From NCBI GenBank assembly GCA_016179685.1, contig JACPCR010000110.1, forward strand, positions 1-64,000: DNA of 64,000 nt, given 5' to 3'. Under the pieces are notes generated by a model, which was not told where the DNA came from, made no database searches, and saw only the letters and a program-made list of their open reading frames with translations. Source of the stretch: Planctomycetota bacterium. GTDB lineage: Bacteria; Planctomycetota; PUPC01; JACPCR01. This document shows, piece by piece, positions 26,345 through 35,052 of this stretch; positions within the stretch are counted from its first letter, which is position 1; every line of letters starts with the position of its first letter. A program made the translations under genes and the position numbers.

Positions 26345-28978
26345 TTATCTTCCCGGAGGGGTCCCGTTGGGACTGGCCACGGACAGTGACAAGCTGCCGT
26401 TCCTCGTGGAGACCGAGACGCAGGAACCGTCCGCCACCTCGCCGGCGACGATCGCCCTTCCGAGTCGAGTTTCGAGTTCCCGCTGGAGGTAACGCCGGAG
26501 TGGCCGGACGCCGTAGACCACGTCGTATCCGGCCTTGGCGGCCAGCTCCTTGGCAGCGGCCGTCATTTCCAGCCGGATGCCGCGATCGGTGAGCCTTCTC
26601 CGGATTTGCTCGACCTGGAGGTCCACGATGAGGGTGATTTCCTCCAGCGTCAAGGGCTTGAACAGGATGACATCATCCACCCGATTCAGGAATTCGGGGC
26701 GGAAGTGACGCCGCAGTTCTCGCATCACGGCATCGCGGGCAGATTCCGTGACCTCGCCCTTCCGGGTCACTCCCTCCACCAGGATTTCAGAACCGATATT
26801 GGAGGTCATGATGATCACGGTATTCTTGAAATTCACGGTCCGGCCCTGGGCATCGGTCACGCGCCCGTCATCCAGAATCTGGAGGAGCACGTGAAAAACT
26901 TCCGGATGGGCCTTCTCGATCTCGTCGAACAGGACGACCGAGTAAGGCTTTCTGCGCACGGCCTCGGTAAGCTGGCCGCCTTCCTCGTAGCCCACGTAGC
27001 CGGGCGGGGCGCCGATCAACCGGGACACCGCGTGTTTCTCCATGTACTCGCTCATGTCGATTCGGACGATGTTTTCCTCGCTGTCAAAAAGCGCCTCGGC
27101 CAGGCTGCGGGCCAGCTCGGTTTTCCCCACGCCCGTGGGGCCCAAAAAGATGAAGCTTCCGATGGGACGGCGGGGGTCCTTGATGCCGGACCGAGCCCGG
27201 ATCACCGAGTCGGCGACGAGCTGGACGGCCTCATCCTGCCCCACGATCCGCCGATGCAGAATCTCATCGAGCCTGAGGAGCTTTTCCTTTTCGCCTTCGA
27301 CCAAACGAGTGACGGGAATACCGGTCCATCGGGCGACGATCTCAGCGATTTCCTCTTCGGTCACTTCTTCGCGTAGCAATCGGCCTTGCGCCTGATTTTT
27401 CGCCAGGCGTTCCTCCTCGGCCTTCAGGCGGCGGTCCAGGTCGGGAAGCCTTCCATGCTTGAGCTCGGCGGCTTTATTGAGGTCGTAAGCGCGCTCGGCG
27501 CGCTCGACCTGCCGGCGGACCTGTTCGATTTCCTCGCGGAGGGATTGAACACGATGGATAGCCTGTTTTTCGGCCTCCCACTGCGCTCGCATGCTGTCCG
27601 CCCTGCCCTTGAGGTCCGCCAGCTCCTTGCGCAGGGAATCCAGCCGGTCATGACTGGCCTTGTCCTTTTCCTTCTTCAGGGCGGCCTCTTCGATTTCGAG
27701 TTGCATGACCCGCCGGGTGGCCTCATCCAGCTCGGCTGGCATCGAATCGATCTCGGTGCGAATCATGGCGCAGGCTTCATCCACAAGGTCAATGGCCTTG
27801 TCGGGCAGGAAGCGGTCCGAGATGTACCGATTGGAGAGCACGGAAGCGGCGACCAAGGCGTTATCCTGGATTTTCACACCGTGATGCACTTCGAACCGCT
27901 CCTTGAGGCCCCGGAGGATGGAGATCGTATCTTCCACCGTAGGGGGATCGACGAGAACAGGCTGGAAACGCCTCTCGAGGGCTGCATCCTTCTCGACGTG
28001 CTTGCGGTATTCATCGAGCGTGGTTGCGCCGATGCAGTGCAGCTCGCCGCGTGCGAGCATGGGTTTGAGCATGTTTCCTGCGTCCAGGGCGCCCTCCGCC
28101 TTGCCGGCGCCCACGATCGTATGCAGCTCGTCGATGAACAGGATGACGCGCCCCTCCGATTCCTTGATTTCATGAAGGACGGCCTTCAGCCGCTCCTCGA
28201 AGTCACCCCGATACTTCGAGCCAGCGAGCAGCGCGCCCAGGTCCAGGGCAAAAATCGTTTTCTGCTTCAACCCCTCGGGCACGTCACCGCGAACCACCCG
28301 CTGGGCCAGACCCTCCACAATGGCCGTCTTGCCGACCCCAGGCTCTCCGATGAGAACCGGGTTGTTCTTGGTTTTTCTCGAGAGAATCCGAATCACCCTC
28401 CGAATCTCCGCGTCTCGTCCGATCACGGGGTCGAGCTTACCCCGGTGAGCCTCCTGGACGAGGTCCCTGCCGTATCGTTCGAGGGCCTCGTAGGTGCTTT
28501 CCGGATTGGCGCTCTGGACCCTCTGCCGGCCCCGCACATCCACCAGGGCCTTCAGGAAACGGTCCCGCGTCAGGTTGAATCGCCGAAAGGCCTGCCCGGC
28601 GACCGTGGAAGGGCCTTCCTCGAGCAGGGCGAGGAAGACGTGCTCCACGGAGACGTAGTCGTCTTTCAGGCGCTTGGCCTCGTCCTCTGCCAGGACCAAG
28701 ATGCGGCTCATCCGCTGGGTCACATAAACCTTGCCCGGCTCGGCCCCCGGCCCGCTGACCTTCGGCCTGCGCTCGAGGTCGCGCTCGATCTCCCCGCAAA
28801 AAGGATCGAGCGGCACGTCCATTTTGAGGAACAGACGGGGTATCAGCCCCTCCTCCTGCCGGCACAAGCCCAGGAGGAGATGTTCGCCGTCAATTTCCAC
28901 GTGCCCGTACCGCAAGGCGCGGGACTGGGCATCGTGGATCACCTCCTGACACTTCTGCGTTAAACGATTCGGATCCAT
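26345..28978 (-). CDS. clpB: ATP-dependent disaggregase ClpB
   Basis: Hsp104/ClpB disaggregase of 877 residues, normal length. Clp N-domain repeats (CQEVIHDAQSRALRYGH, MSRILVLAEDEAKRL), first AAA module with GEPGVGKT and VILFIDELHTIVG, a coiled-coil M domain (RREIEQ-like helices around residues 410-520), second AAA module with GPTGVGKT and VVLFDEIEKAHPEV, and the C-terminal YDVVYGVRPLRRYLQ sensor-2 arginine. It works with DnaK/DnaJ to rescue aggregated proteins in the cytosol. GGAGG precedes the ATG. It follows the dnaJ-type gene by 15 bases, indicating a chaperone operon. Confidence 0.96.
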   Translation of the reverse strand: MDPNRLTQKCQEVIHDAQSRALRYGHVEIDGEHLLLGLCRQEEGLIPRLFLKMDVPLDPFCGEIERDLERRPKVSGPGAEPGKVYVTQRMSRILVLAEDEAKRLKDDYVSVEHVFLALLEEGPSTVAGQAFRRFNLTRDRFLKALVDVRGRQRVQSANPESTYEALERYGRDLVQEAHRGKLDPVIGRDAEIRRVIRILSRKTKNNPVLIGEPGVGKTAIVEGLAQRVVRGDVPEGLKQKTIFALDLGALLAGSKYRGDFEERLKAVLHEIKESEGRVILFIDELHTIVGAGKAEGALDAGNMLKPMLARGELHCIGATTLDEYRKHVEKDAALERRFQPVLVDPPTVEDTISILRGLKERFEVHHGVKIQDNALVAASVLSNRYISDRFLPDKAIDLVDEACAMIRTEIDSMPAELDEATRRVMQLEIEEAALKKEKDKASHDRLDSLRKELADLKGRADSMRAQWEAEKQAIHRVQSLREEIEQVRRQVERAERAYDLNKAAELKHGRLPDLDRRLKAEEERLAKNQAQGRLLREEVTEEEIAEIVARWTGIPVTRLVEGEKEKLLRLDEILHRRIVGQDEAVQLVADSVIRARSGIKDPRRPIGSFIFLGPTGVGKTELARSLAEALFDSEENIVRIDMSEYMEKHAVSRLIGAPPGYVGYEEGGQLTEAVRRKPYSVVLFDEIEKAHPEVFHVLLQILDDGRVTDAQGRTVNFKNTVIIMTSNIGSEILVEGVTRKGEVTESARDAVMRELRRHFRPEFLNRVDDVILFKPLTLEEITLIVDLQVEQIRRRLTDRGIRLEMTAAAKELAAKAGYDVVYGVRPLRRYLQRELETRLGRAIVAGEVADGSCVSVSTRNGSLSLSVASPNGTPPGR

Positions 28979-28993
28979 TTTCGCACCTCCGCT

Positions 28994-29986
28994 CTATCTG
29001 TCGTCAAGTCCGTCCCTCGGTCTGAACGAGGAGGTTTGTGAAAGCTGCTCGAACAATCTTCTCTCCTCCGAAGTGAGCTTCGGAGGAACGACTATCTTGA
29101 TTTCTACGTAGAGGTCTCCGCGGTCTCCGCTGGCCTTCGGGAAACCCTTGCCCCGAAGCCGGAGCTTCTGGCCAGTCTGGGTGCCCTGGGGCACGTTCAA
29201 GGTCACGAGCCCATCCAGCGTTTCTACGGCAATCTTTCCTCCCAGAGCTGCCTCCCAAGGGCTCAAGGGAATCGAAAGGCGGAGGTCATGCCCTGAAATG
29301 AGGAATCTCGGATGAGGAGCTATCTGGACCCGCAAAAGGAGGTCGCCTTTTCTGCCGCCCCCCATGGCGGGACCGCCCTGGCCCGCAAGACGAATCACGG
29401 TGCCGTCCGTCGTTCCCTGTGGAATTTTCACCCGGTAGGTTCGAATTCGGGCCGAGCCGTCGAGCGCAGGAGTTTCCAGGGCGATATTCTTTTGAACGCC
29501 ATGGTAGGCCTCCTCCAGGGTGATGGTGATAGTGGACTCGAAATCCTCGCCGTCCTGGCCCCAGAATGGCCCGCCAGGAGAGCGCGAGTGAGACTCGGAA
29601 CGAAAACCTTTTCCGGGCTCACGGCCGCCAAAAAGGGCTTCAAAGAAATCACTGAATCCCCCGAGATTCCCGAATTCGAATGAATCCTTCATCCCAGGTC
29701 GAGAGCGAAACTCGAAGTGGACGTTTTCCCAGCCCGGAGGAGGAGTGAAGTCCTGGCCGGTCTTCCAGTGACTGCCCAGGGCGTCGTATTTCTTGCGAGC
29801 TTCGGGATCGTTCAGGACCTCATAGGCCTCGCTGACTTGCTTGAACTTTTCCTCAGCATCAGTGGACTTGTTGACGTCCGGATGATACTTCCGGGCCATC
29901 TTGCGGTAAGCCTTCTGGACCTGCTCCTGGGAAGCAGACCTCGACACACCAAGGACTTCGTAATAATCCCGAAACTTCAAGGCCAT
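28994..29986 (-). CDS. DnaJ-family co-chaperone without zinc finger (CbpA type)
   Basis: J domain at residues 3-70 with the HPD motif (RKYHPDVNKS), a Gly/Phe-rich linker (GNLGGFSDFFEALFGG), and two C-terminal substrate-binding beta domains (ITITLEEAYHGVQKNI, LDGLVTLNVPQGTQTGQ). The CxxCxGxG zinc-finger repeats of DnaJ are absent, so it is a class B (CbpA/DnaJB-like) protein of 330 residues that stimulates DnaK. The ATG at 29986 starts the J domain correctly; an upstream TTG reading adds 16 unlikely residues. It is the first gene of the clpB operon. Confidence 0.93.
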   Translation of the reverse strand: MALKFRDYYEVLGVSRSASQEQVQKAYRKMARKYHPDVNKSTDAEEKFKQVSEAYEVLNDPEARKKYDALGSHWKTGQDFTPPPGWENVHFEFRSRPGMKDSFEFGNLGGFSDFFEALFGGREPGKGFRSESHSRSPGGPFWGQDGEDFESTITITLEEAYHGVQKNIALETPALDGSARIRTYRVKIPQGTTDGTVIRLAGQGGPAMGGGRKGDLLLRVQIAPHPRFLISGHDLRLSIPLSPWEAALGGKIAVETLDGLVTLNVPQGTQTGQKLRLRGKGFPKASGDRGDLYVEIKIVVPPKLTSEERRLFEQLSQTSSFRPRDGLDDR

Positions 29987-30490
29987 TTCGCCATGCTCCA
30001 AATATGTTCGCCAGACTACCTGTATTTTTTTCAACCAGCAAGAAACTTGCCACCTATTGTAATCATGCCTGTAACCTCGTAATTAAACATAAAAAGTAGC
30101 AAAACTTGTCATCTTTCCCACTGTTGATTACCGGCTTGCTGCCAAATAAGCATGTCAAAACGGCGTATTGCTGTCTTTGCCCACCCATAATGCAATTCCT
30201 GTAGAATCTTATGTCCCATTTCATGAGGCCGCAATGCCGAGTCAGTTAACCCGTTAACTGGAATGGCTCGAATTATCAAGAAAATTGAAATCGTGTTTTG
30301 AGAAAAGGGCCGCCTCATCGCTGTCGTATCGACAGACTCCTCGACCTTGCCAGGAGAACAGATGGGACTGACGCCAGCGGGTTTCGCAAGATGCGCCACG
30401 ACTGCCGTCAGGTCCGTGTCACCGCCACTACACCTTGCACTCAGCTTCGGACCGGCTTGGCGCACTGCCTTTCCCGAGGGTGGCGGCTCA
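29987..30490. other. Intergenic, with a perfect palindrome
   Basis: No gene is supported. CAGTTAAC-CC-GTTAACTG at 30243-30260 is a perfect 8-bp inverted repeat around a 2-bp centre, suited to a dimeric regulator; it lies about 260 bases upstream of the chaperone operon. No CIRCE element was found. Confidence 0.5.
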
Positions 30491-31385
30491 TCACGGTGTG
30501 AACAGCTCCGCGACACCGCCGCCGTAAGTCCCCACCCAGACACGATGGTCCGGACCGATTTCCATCGCTCGCACGTAAGCGTCAGGCAGGCATGCACGTC
30601 ACTGCCTGGGACTCCGGCGTCACCGCGGCCTTCCGCTCCTCTTCCGTCCGAGGCCCGATGGGTAGCGGAATCACATGCCATTCCCCTTCGGCCAACTGAG
30701 CCAGACCCGACTCGCTTCCGACCCACAGCAAGGAGTCCGGCCCGACCTTCAATGCGGATATCCTCCGGTCCGGCGGCCCCTTCGAACCAAACGGCACGCA
30801 GCCCTTCTCGGTAAGCTCCCATAGCCCTTGCAGAGACGTTCCCACGAGCAGCCTGCCTCGCCACGGCTCGATGGCCGTGACCGAAAACGGTTGCGAGTTT
30901 CCGCCATTCAGGCGGGTCGCCATACACTGCCACTTCTGGTCCCACATCCAAAGCCCGTTCGGCGTTCCTACCCACGCGCCCCCGTCCTCGGTGACCCGCA
31001 TCGCCTGGGCTCGGCCGCCAGCAAAGCCGGTCCAGAGGTTGTGTTCGTTCCACAGCTCGAAGGCTTCCCAGGCGGCCACCCCTGACCGCGAGAGCCCGAC
31101 CCAAAGGGTTTCAGACTGGGCTGCCAAACTCAAGGGATGCTCATCACGGACAGGGAGAGGGACGACAGACCATTTCTCGGAATCGAAGCGGTAGAGGCCC
31201 TTATCCTCGGACCCGACGAAGAGATGGCCTTCCGGCCCCAGGGCCATGGCCGTGATGAACTTGCCGGCCTCTGGATGCACGACACACGAATACGGCCCCT
31301 CCGCGATTGTCGTTTCCGTGAGCACCACCAGCCATAGCAGATTTCGATAATTCAAGCGTAGTGACCCTCGGCCGTCGAATGTCAC
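30491..31385 (-). pseudogene. Exported beta-propeller protein, frameshifted near its end
   Basis: Leader NLLWLVVLTETTIA is followed by repeated propeller blades of the regulator-propeller kind: ALGPEGHLFVGSEDKGLYRF, RVTEDGGAWVGTPNGLWMW, LKVGPDSLLWVGSESGLAQL. The frame stops at 30582, but shifting by one base between about 30585 and 30605 continues with a matching final blade, EIGPDHRVWVGTYGGGVAEL, ending at 30491. The total of about 298 residues would close the propeller. The protein may still fold if the indel is a sequencing error. The start is a GTG without a ribosome site. Confidence 0.6.
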
Positions 31386-31440
31386 GGAAAGACCAGCGAG
31401 TCAAGAGGGCGTGTTTGATTTCCTTTCCCGGCTTGCCATT

Positions 31441-32328
31441 TCATTCGGGTCGAGGATTGAAAGCCGCCGCGTCGCCGGACAGCACCGTATTGAGGCTGTA
31501 ACCCTTGTGGATGCGCAAGGCCAGCGACGCCGGACCCTGGACCAGGAATCGCTTGTAGACGCCGCTGTAGAAGTCATGAACCCGCGACTCCGCCAAAGTC
31601 GCTGCTCCTTCGAAATCCCGTTCCCACCCGGGCGCGTCTCCGTATTTCGGGCTCGAGTTCTTAACCTGGATGAGGTAGTCCCGGAATCGGTTGACCCCGC
31701 CCCAGTGGGCGTCGGCGTTGACGAAGTAGAGGGACAGGAGGAACTGCCCCTCGGGCAACTCTAGTTCGAGGTAAAGATGGGGCCCGTCGCGGTTGAACCA
31801 CGGGCTGTACCCTTCCGCGTGATCATCCCAGTTGGCCTGACGCCGGCCGCCGTTCACCGGGTTGACGAGCACGCGGCGCAAGTCGGACCACTCCCATGCG
31901 CTCATGCTGGTTGGGAAGAGGGCGCCCAGGGGGCCACGCAACTTGTCGCGCTCCTCGGGTGACAGCCCTTCGGGCACGGCGGCCGGGAGGAATGGCCAGT
32001 GCAGCCAGCAGCGGACGGCATCTCCCTGGGCGTGATTTTCGCCCAGTTAGGGCCGATACTTCAACTTCTCGATGCCGGGCCCGCCCAGGTATTCCCACCG
32101 GCCCGACATGCCGCAGAGGACCCAGGCGAAGCGGCCGTAACGACCCGGCCAGTCCCCGCCCGTCTCCCAGTCGTCGGTGACTACCCAACACCTGGCCTCC
32201 TCGTCGTTCGACCGACTGAAAGCTTCCAGCCTCTGAATCCAGGCATCTACGGATTCCGCCTCAAGGCCAACGATTCGCAGGAGCAGAATCCCGAGGCGAG
32301 GAGCAGGAATCGGCTGCGGGTTGCCGCG
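31441..32328 (-). pseudogene. Exported protein with the TGGDWxGRYG-type domain, interrupted by a stop codon
   Basis: One continuous minus-strand frame reads VDAWIQRLEAFSRS, VVTDDWETGGDWPGRYG, WVLCGMSGRWEYLGGPG, a TAA stop at 32047-32049, then LGENHAQGDAVRCWLHW, ANWDDHAEGYSPWFNRDG, LYLELELPEGQFLLSLYF and FRDYLIQV. Both sides of the stop fit one domain, so a single C-to-T change (CAA to TAA) is the simplest cause. The 821-residue protein at 55.2 kb has the same order (RGNWPLAYGKSAYLLCGM, then LVLSVDLPDGDWVSSLYV). The downstream part has a possible GTG start at 31977. Function unknown. Confidence 0.6.
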
Positions 32329-33180
32329 TCACGGCTTCTGCGCTTCCTTTTCAGCTTCAAGCTCCTTCCTCAGCTTTTCGTAGCGGGGAAGCCAGCGCTC
32401 GGCCTCTACCTTCAACTCCTGGGGCGCCCTGTCGGTCCCGCCTGACGACGCTATGGTCTTCAAGACATCCAGCGCCCTCGCGTCGTACGTGTAAGCAAGG
32501 CGCCTCAGCGACCACATCTTTTGCTTGACCGAAACGTCCTGACCCAAACAATCCTTGACCCACGTGTCGATGGTTTCGCTCCAAGAGGGAGGCGGGGCGG
32601 ATACGGTAATCGTGATACAATTCGAGGTGCCTTTCAGATGTGGCGGGGTGCGCTGAGTACCACCCACTATCTTGCCGTGCTGGCGGAAAGTAATAGGAGG
32701 ATAATAACTCTCGCCCCAAGAATTCAAAGTCGTATAACTCTCGAAGGTTCCTTGAACTTCGTACACGTCAGTCTCTCTCAAGAAATACCATTCGTTCAAC
32801 GTATACTCGCATATTCTTTTCTCGCCAGGGCGAAATCTGAAGTCTGGTATGGAGCCGGGTCCAATATAATTAATGTTAGGGTAAACATGAAAGCGTCTCA
32901 CATTTGTATTAAGTACACTTTGCCCACGAGAAGCCCTCACCAAGAAAAATGCATTGGCTATGCCATCCCGGTCATTATTCTCAAGAGAAGATAAATGGAC
33001 AGTCTCATTTGACTGGTTTTCGATCATAACAAACAGCCTGATCTCCTCGCCAATTGCGTATTCCGGCTTATCAGAACCTAGATAAACAAGTTGTTTGCCC
33101 TGGCCATCCTCGGCTTGCCCTAGTCCAATCCGAGCAACCCAGCCAAGGGTTGCAAAAAAGGAGAGCGACTTCAGGGACAT
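32329..33180 (-). CDS. Exported hypothetical protein with an N-terminal Ig-like domain
   Basis: Not recognised by name. The 283-residue product has a signal peptide (LKSLSFFATLGWVARIGLGQA). A beta-rich domain follows that resembles the BsuPI or CARDB kind of Ig-like fold (KPEYAIGEEIRLFVMIENQS, FRPGEKRICEYTLNEW), then a helical C-terminus (WSLRRLAYTYDARALDVLKTIA) reminiscent of a HEAT-type repeat. It overlaps the upstream gene by ten bases and ends in the same frame as the interrupted gene that follows. Probably extracytoplasmic; role unknown. Confidence 0.65.
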   Translation of the reverse strand: MSLKSLSFFATLGWVARIGLGQAEDGQGKQLVYLGSDKPEYAIGEEIRLFVMIENQSNETVHLSSLENNDRDGIANAFFLVRASRGQSVLNTNVRRFHVYPNINYIGPGSIPDFRFRPGEKRICEYTLNEWYFLRETDVYEVQGTFESYTTLNSWGESYYPPITFRQHGKIVGGTQRTPPHLKGTSNCITITVSAPPPSWSETIDTWVKDCLGQDVSVKQKMWSLRRLAYTYDARALDVLKTIASSGGTDRAPQELKVEAERWLPRYEKLRKELEAEKEAQKP

Positions 33181-33662
33181 AGCAACGCCTCAGTAATAAC
33201 CTCGATTGTACATAGCCCGAGGAATGAATGATGAGTTCTGATGCGATTGATTCGAATGAGCCTGCCATCCACTCTTAATCGTTGTCTCTCGACGATTTCC
33301 CACTCTTTATCAGCCAAGCCTGCGGTTGAATAGACTTTCGTAAGAAAATCAAGAAATGTGCCATCTGCTTGGGTCTGCGTTACCCCAACGATTGGTGGCG
33401 AAACCAAACCGGCCAAATTAGGAGTAGCAGACACGACCCTAACATCCTCAGTCACTGGCTTGTTAGACAGGAGAGTGCCGTCGCAGTGAAAGGCTGTGTA
33501 GCGTAGACCCTCGATACATCCGACGACCTCGCCAGCGAGATTTAGGAGTTCAAAGTCATCAATCATCGTGTTAAAAAATTGCGGTGTAGCGCTCAAGGCT
33601 GGTACCGTATAGAACCCAGTAGGAAGAATTTGCTGCTCCAGTTTTCCAAACAGCACCATCAT
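33171..33662 (-). CDS. Hypothetical protein in the exported-protein island
   Basis: Not recognised. The 163 residues have mixed beta/alpha character, no signal peptide, and no catalytic motif that I can point to (segments FFNTMIDDFELLNLAGEVVG, FLDFLTKVYSTAG, RLRVDGRLIRINRIRTH). The start overlaps the stop of the upstream Ig-like gene as ATGA, so it is translationally coupled. It may be the C-terminal piece of a larger split protein. Confidence 0.5.
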   Translation of the reverse strand: MMVLFGKLEQQILPTGFYTVPALSATPQFFNTMIDDFELLNLAGEVVGCIEGLRYTAFHCDGTLLSNKPVTEDVRVVSATPNLAGLVSPPIVGVTQTQADGTFLDFLTKVYSTAGLADKEWEIVERQRLRVDGRLIRINRIRTHHSFLGLCTIEVITEALLCP

Positions 33663-34507
33663 GTGCTCGAGGGCTGCTTCGCGCCTTTCACGTTGTTCTT
33701 GAAGAACTCGACCTCCCTGATCACGTCCGTTAACTTAGGCTGTAATGTCATCAACGGTGGAGCGACGTCGAACTGTCTTACCTCGAACGCTGTACTGTTC
33801 ATCAGGTCAATCATAAAGTCTAGATCGGCATCTGCAGGCTGCCATTCCGAAGGGAACTCCTTCGTTTCGTTGGTTCCTAGCACTCCCGACGTACTCTTGA
33901 CGTGAAACACGGTGAGCTTGAACTCCACCACGGAAGTCCCGCACGTCGCACGGATGACCACGTCGTCCGCCTCGGCCGAGACGAAGCCGTCCGCTTGCTG
34001 CCATTGCACCGTCGTCCCGGTGGTCGAGCCTGCAAAGCTGCCACCCGCCGTGGTCGTCCATACCGGCTGGCCGGAGGGGAAGGCGCTGCCCGACGGCTTC
34101 GGGTCGGCCGTAAGCGTGATCAGCTCCCCTTGGTTCTTGCAGAGATACTGGCCGTCGGGCACCGAGGCCGTGATCGAATCCACGCCCACCACGTCCACGT
34201 CGGACTCGAACGACTGGCTGCCGGTGACGTTCTTCGTGACGCTGATCGGGTTGCCGAATTTGTCCACCCCGGAGTAGGTCGCCGTCTGATCGGGCTCGTG
34301 CCGGCGAGCGTCTGATTGCCGACCATCGCCGGGGGGACTGCATTGACGTTGAGCAGCGTGGCCGTGATCGTTTCACCGACGCACGCCGGGCTGGGGCTCA
34401 AGCTGGGACCGGAGGCCGAGATGGATACGGGGAGGGCGCCGCCAAACTCAGCATGGCAGAGAGGTGTCACACACACACACACACACACACACAGAGAGAG
34501 AGAGCAA
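33659..34507 (-). pseudogene. Exported Ig-like protein with a repeat-tract start and a frameshift
   Basis: The readable protein is VTPLCHAEFGGALPVSI...CVGETITATLLNVNAVPP..., then, one base out of frame at about 34290-34294, TATYSGVDKFGNPISVTKN...PSGQPVWTTTAGGSF...VVIRATCGTSVVEFKLT. These are Ig-like beta strands. The only good start is TTG at 34507 with AGGAAG four bases upstream. Between it and the mature part lies a (TG)13 tract that encodes Val-Cys repeats forming a plausible signal-peptide core. With 13 units the TTG is out of frame; 14 or 11 units would place it in frame. The gene is therefore off or broken in this sequence. Confidence 0.5.
34468..34504. repeat. Dinucleotide microsatellite (CA)13 followed by GA repeats
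   Basis: Thirteen CA units at 34468-34493 run directly into five and a half GA units at 34494-34504. Dinucleotide tracts this long are rare in bacterial genomes outside phase-variable genes. This one lies at the 5' end of an exported-protein gene. Confidence 0.95.
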
Positions 34508-34674
34508 AAGGCTTCCTGGTCGGATTCCTTGATCTAGTCTGGTATGTGCGCACTGAAGTGTCCCTCCACTCTTTCGTTATCCTTGAGGGCCCGAGGCAAT
34601 TATCCCAAAAACTATGGGACCTCATTGTAATACTTGCGTATGGCCTGTCAAGCAGCCTCCCTGTCACTCTGCAG

Positions 34675-35039
34675 TTCAGACGTAAGCAGGGAACTGGCTG
34701 CCGAGCGCGTGGCGTCGGGCGGTGTCGTGCGCGTCCAAGGGCTAGAATCTCGAACGCACAAGCCAGTTCGGCACAGTTGAGCGTGAAGAGGTTCTCGGCT
34801 GGTCCGGGTGACCGGTGCGGAGCCCGGGAGGTCCCGTTGCGGCTCTTTCCCAGCGTCAGGTCCGGGCTCGGGATGTGGCGAGGGATTCGCCTATGGGGTA
34901 TCGGTGGCGGATGATGGTTTCTCCTCTGGGTGTGTCCAGACCTGGCGCTCTTGCTGGCGGATTTCGATGCGCTGGAGCATATTATGGCGGGCCCGCCTAA
35001 CCACCTTGGGGAGCGGCCAGTTCCCAGCTTACGTCTGAA
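34675..35039. mobile_element. 365-bp element with 24-bp terminal inverted repeats (MITE-like)
   Basis: Ends at 34675-34698 and 35016-35039 are inverted copies with one mismatch in 24 (TTCAGACGTAAGC, then A or T, then GGGAACTGGC). The inside carries no convincing ORF, and no clear target-site duplication is visible. Size and ends fit a miniature inverted-repeat element mobilised by a transposase elsewhere, or a solo remnant. The remainder of 34508-35052 shows no gene. Confidence 0.55.
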
Positions 35040-35052
35040 TCACAGTGAAGAA

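Noticed and set aside
26386..28963. Long plus-strand open frame opposite clpB
   Set aside because: Antisense shadow; the clpB frame is complete and unmistakable.
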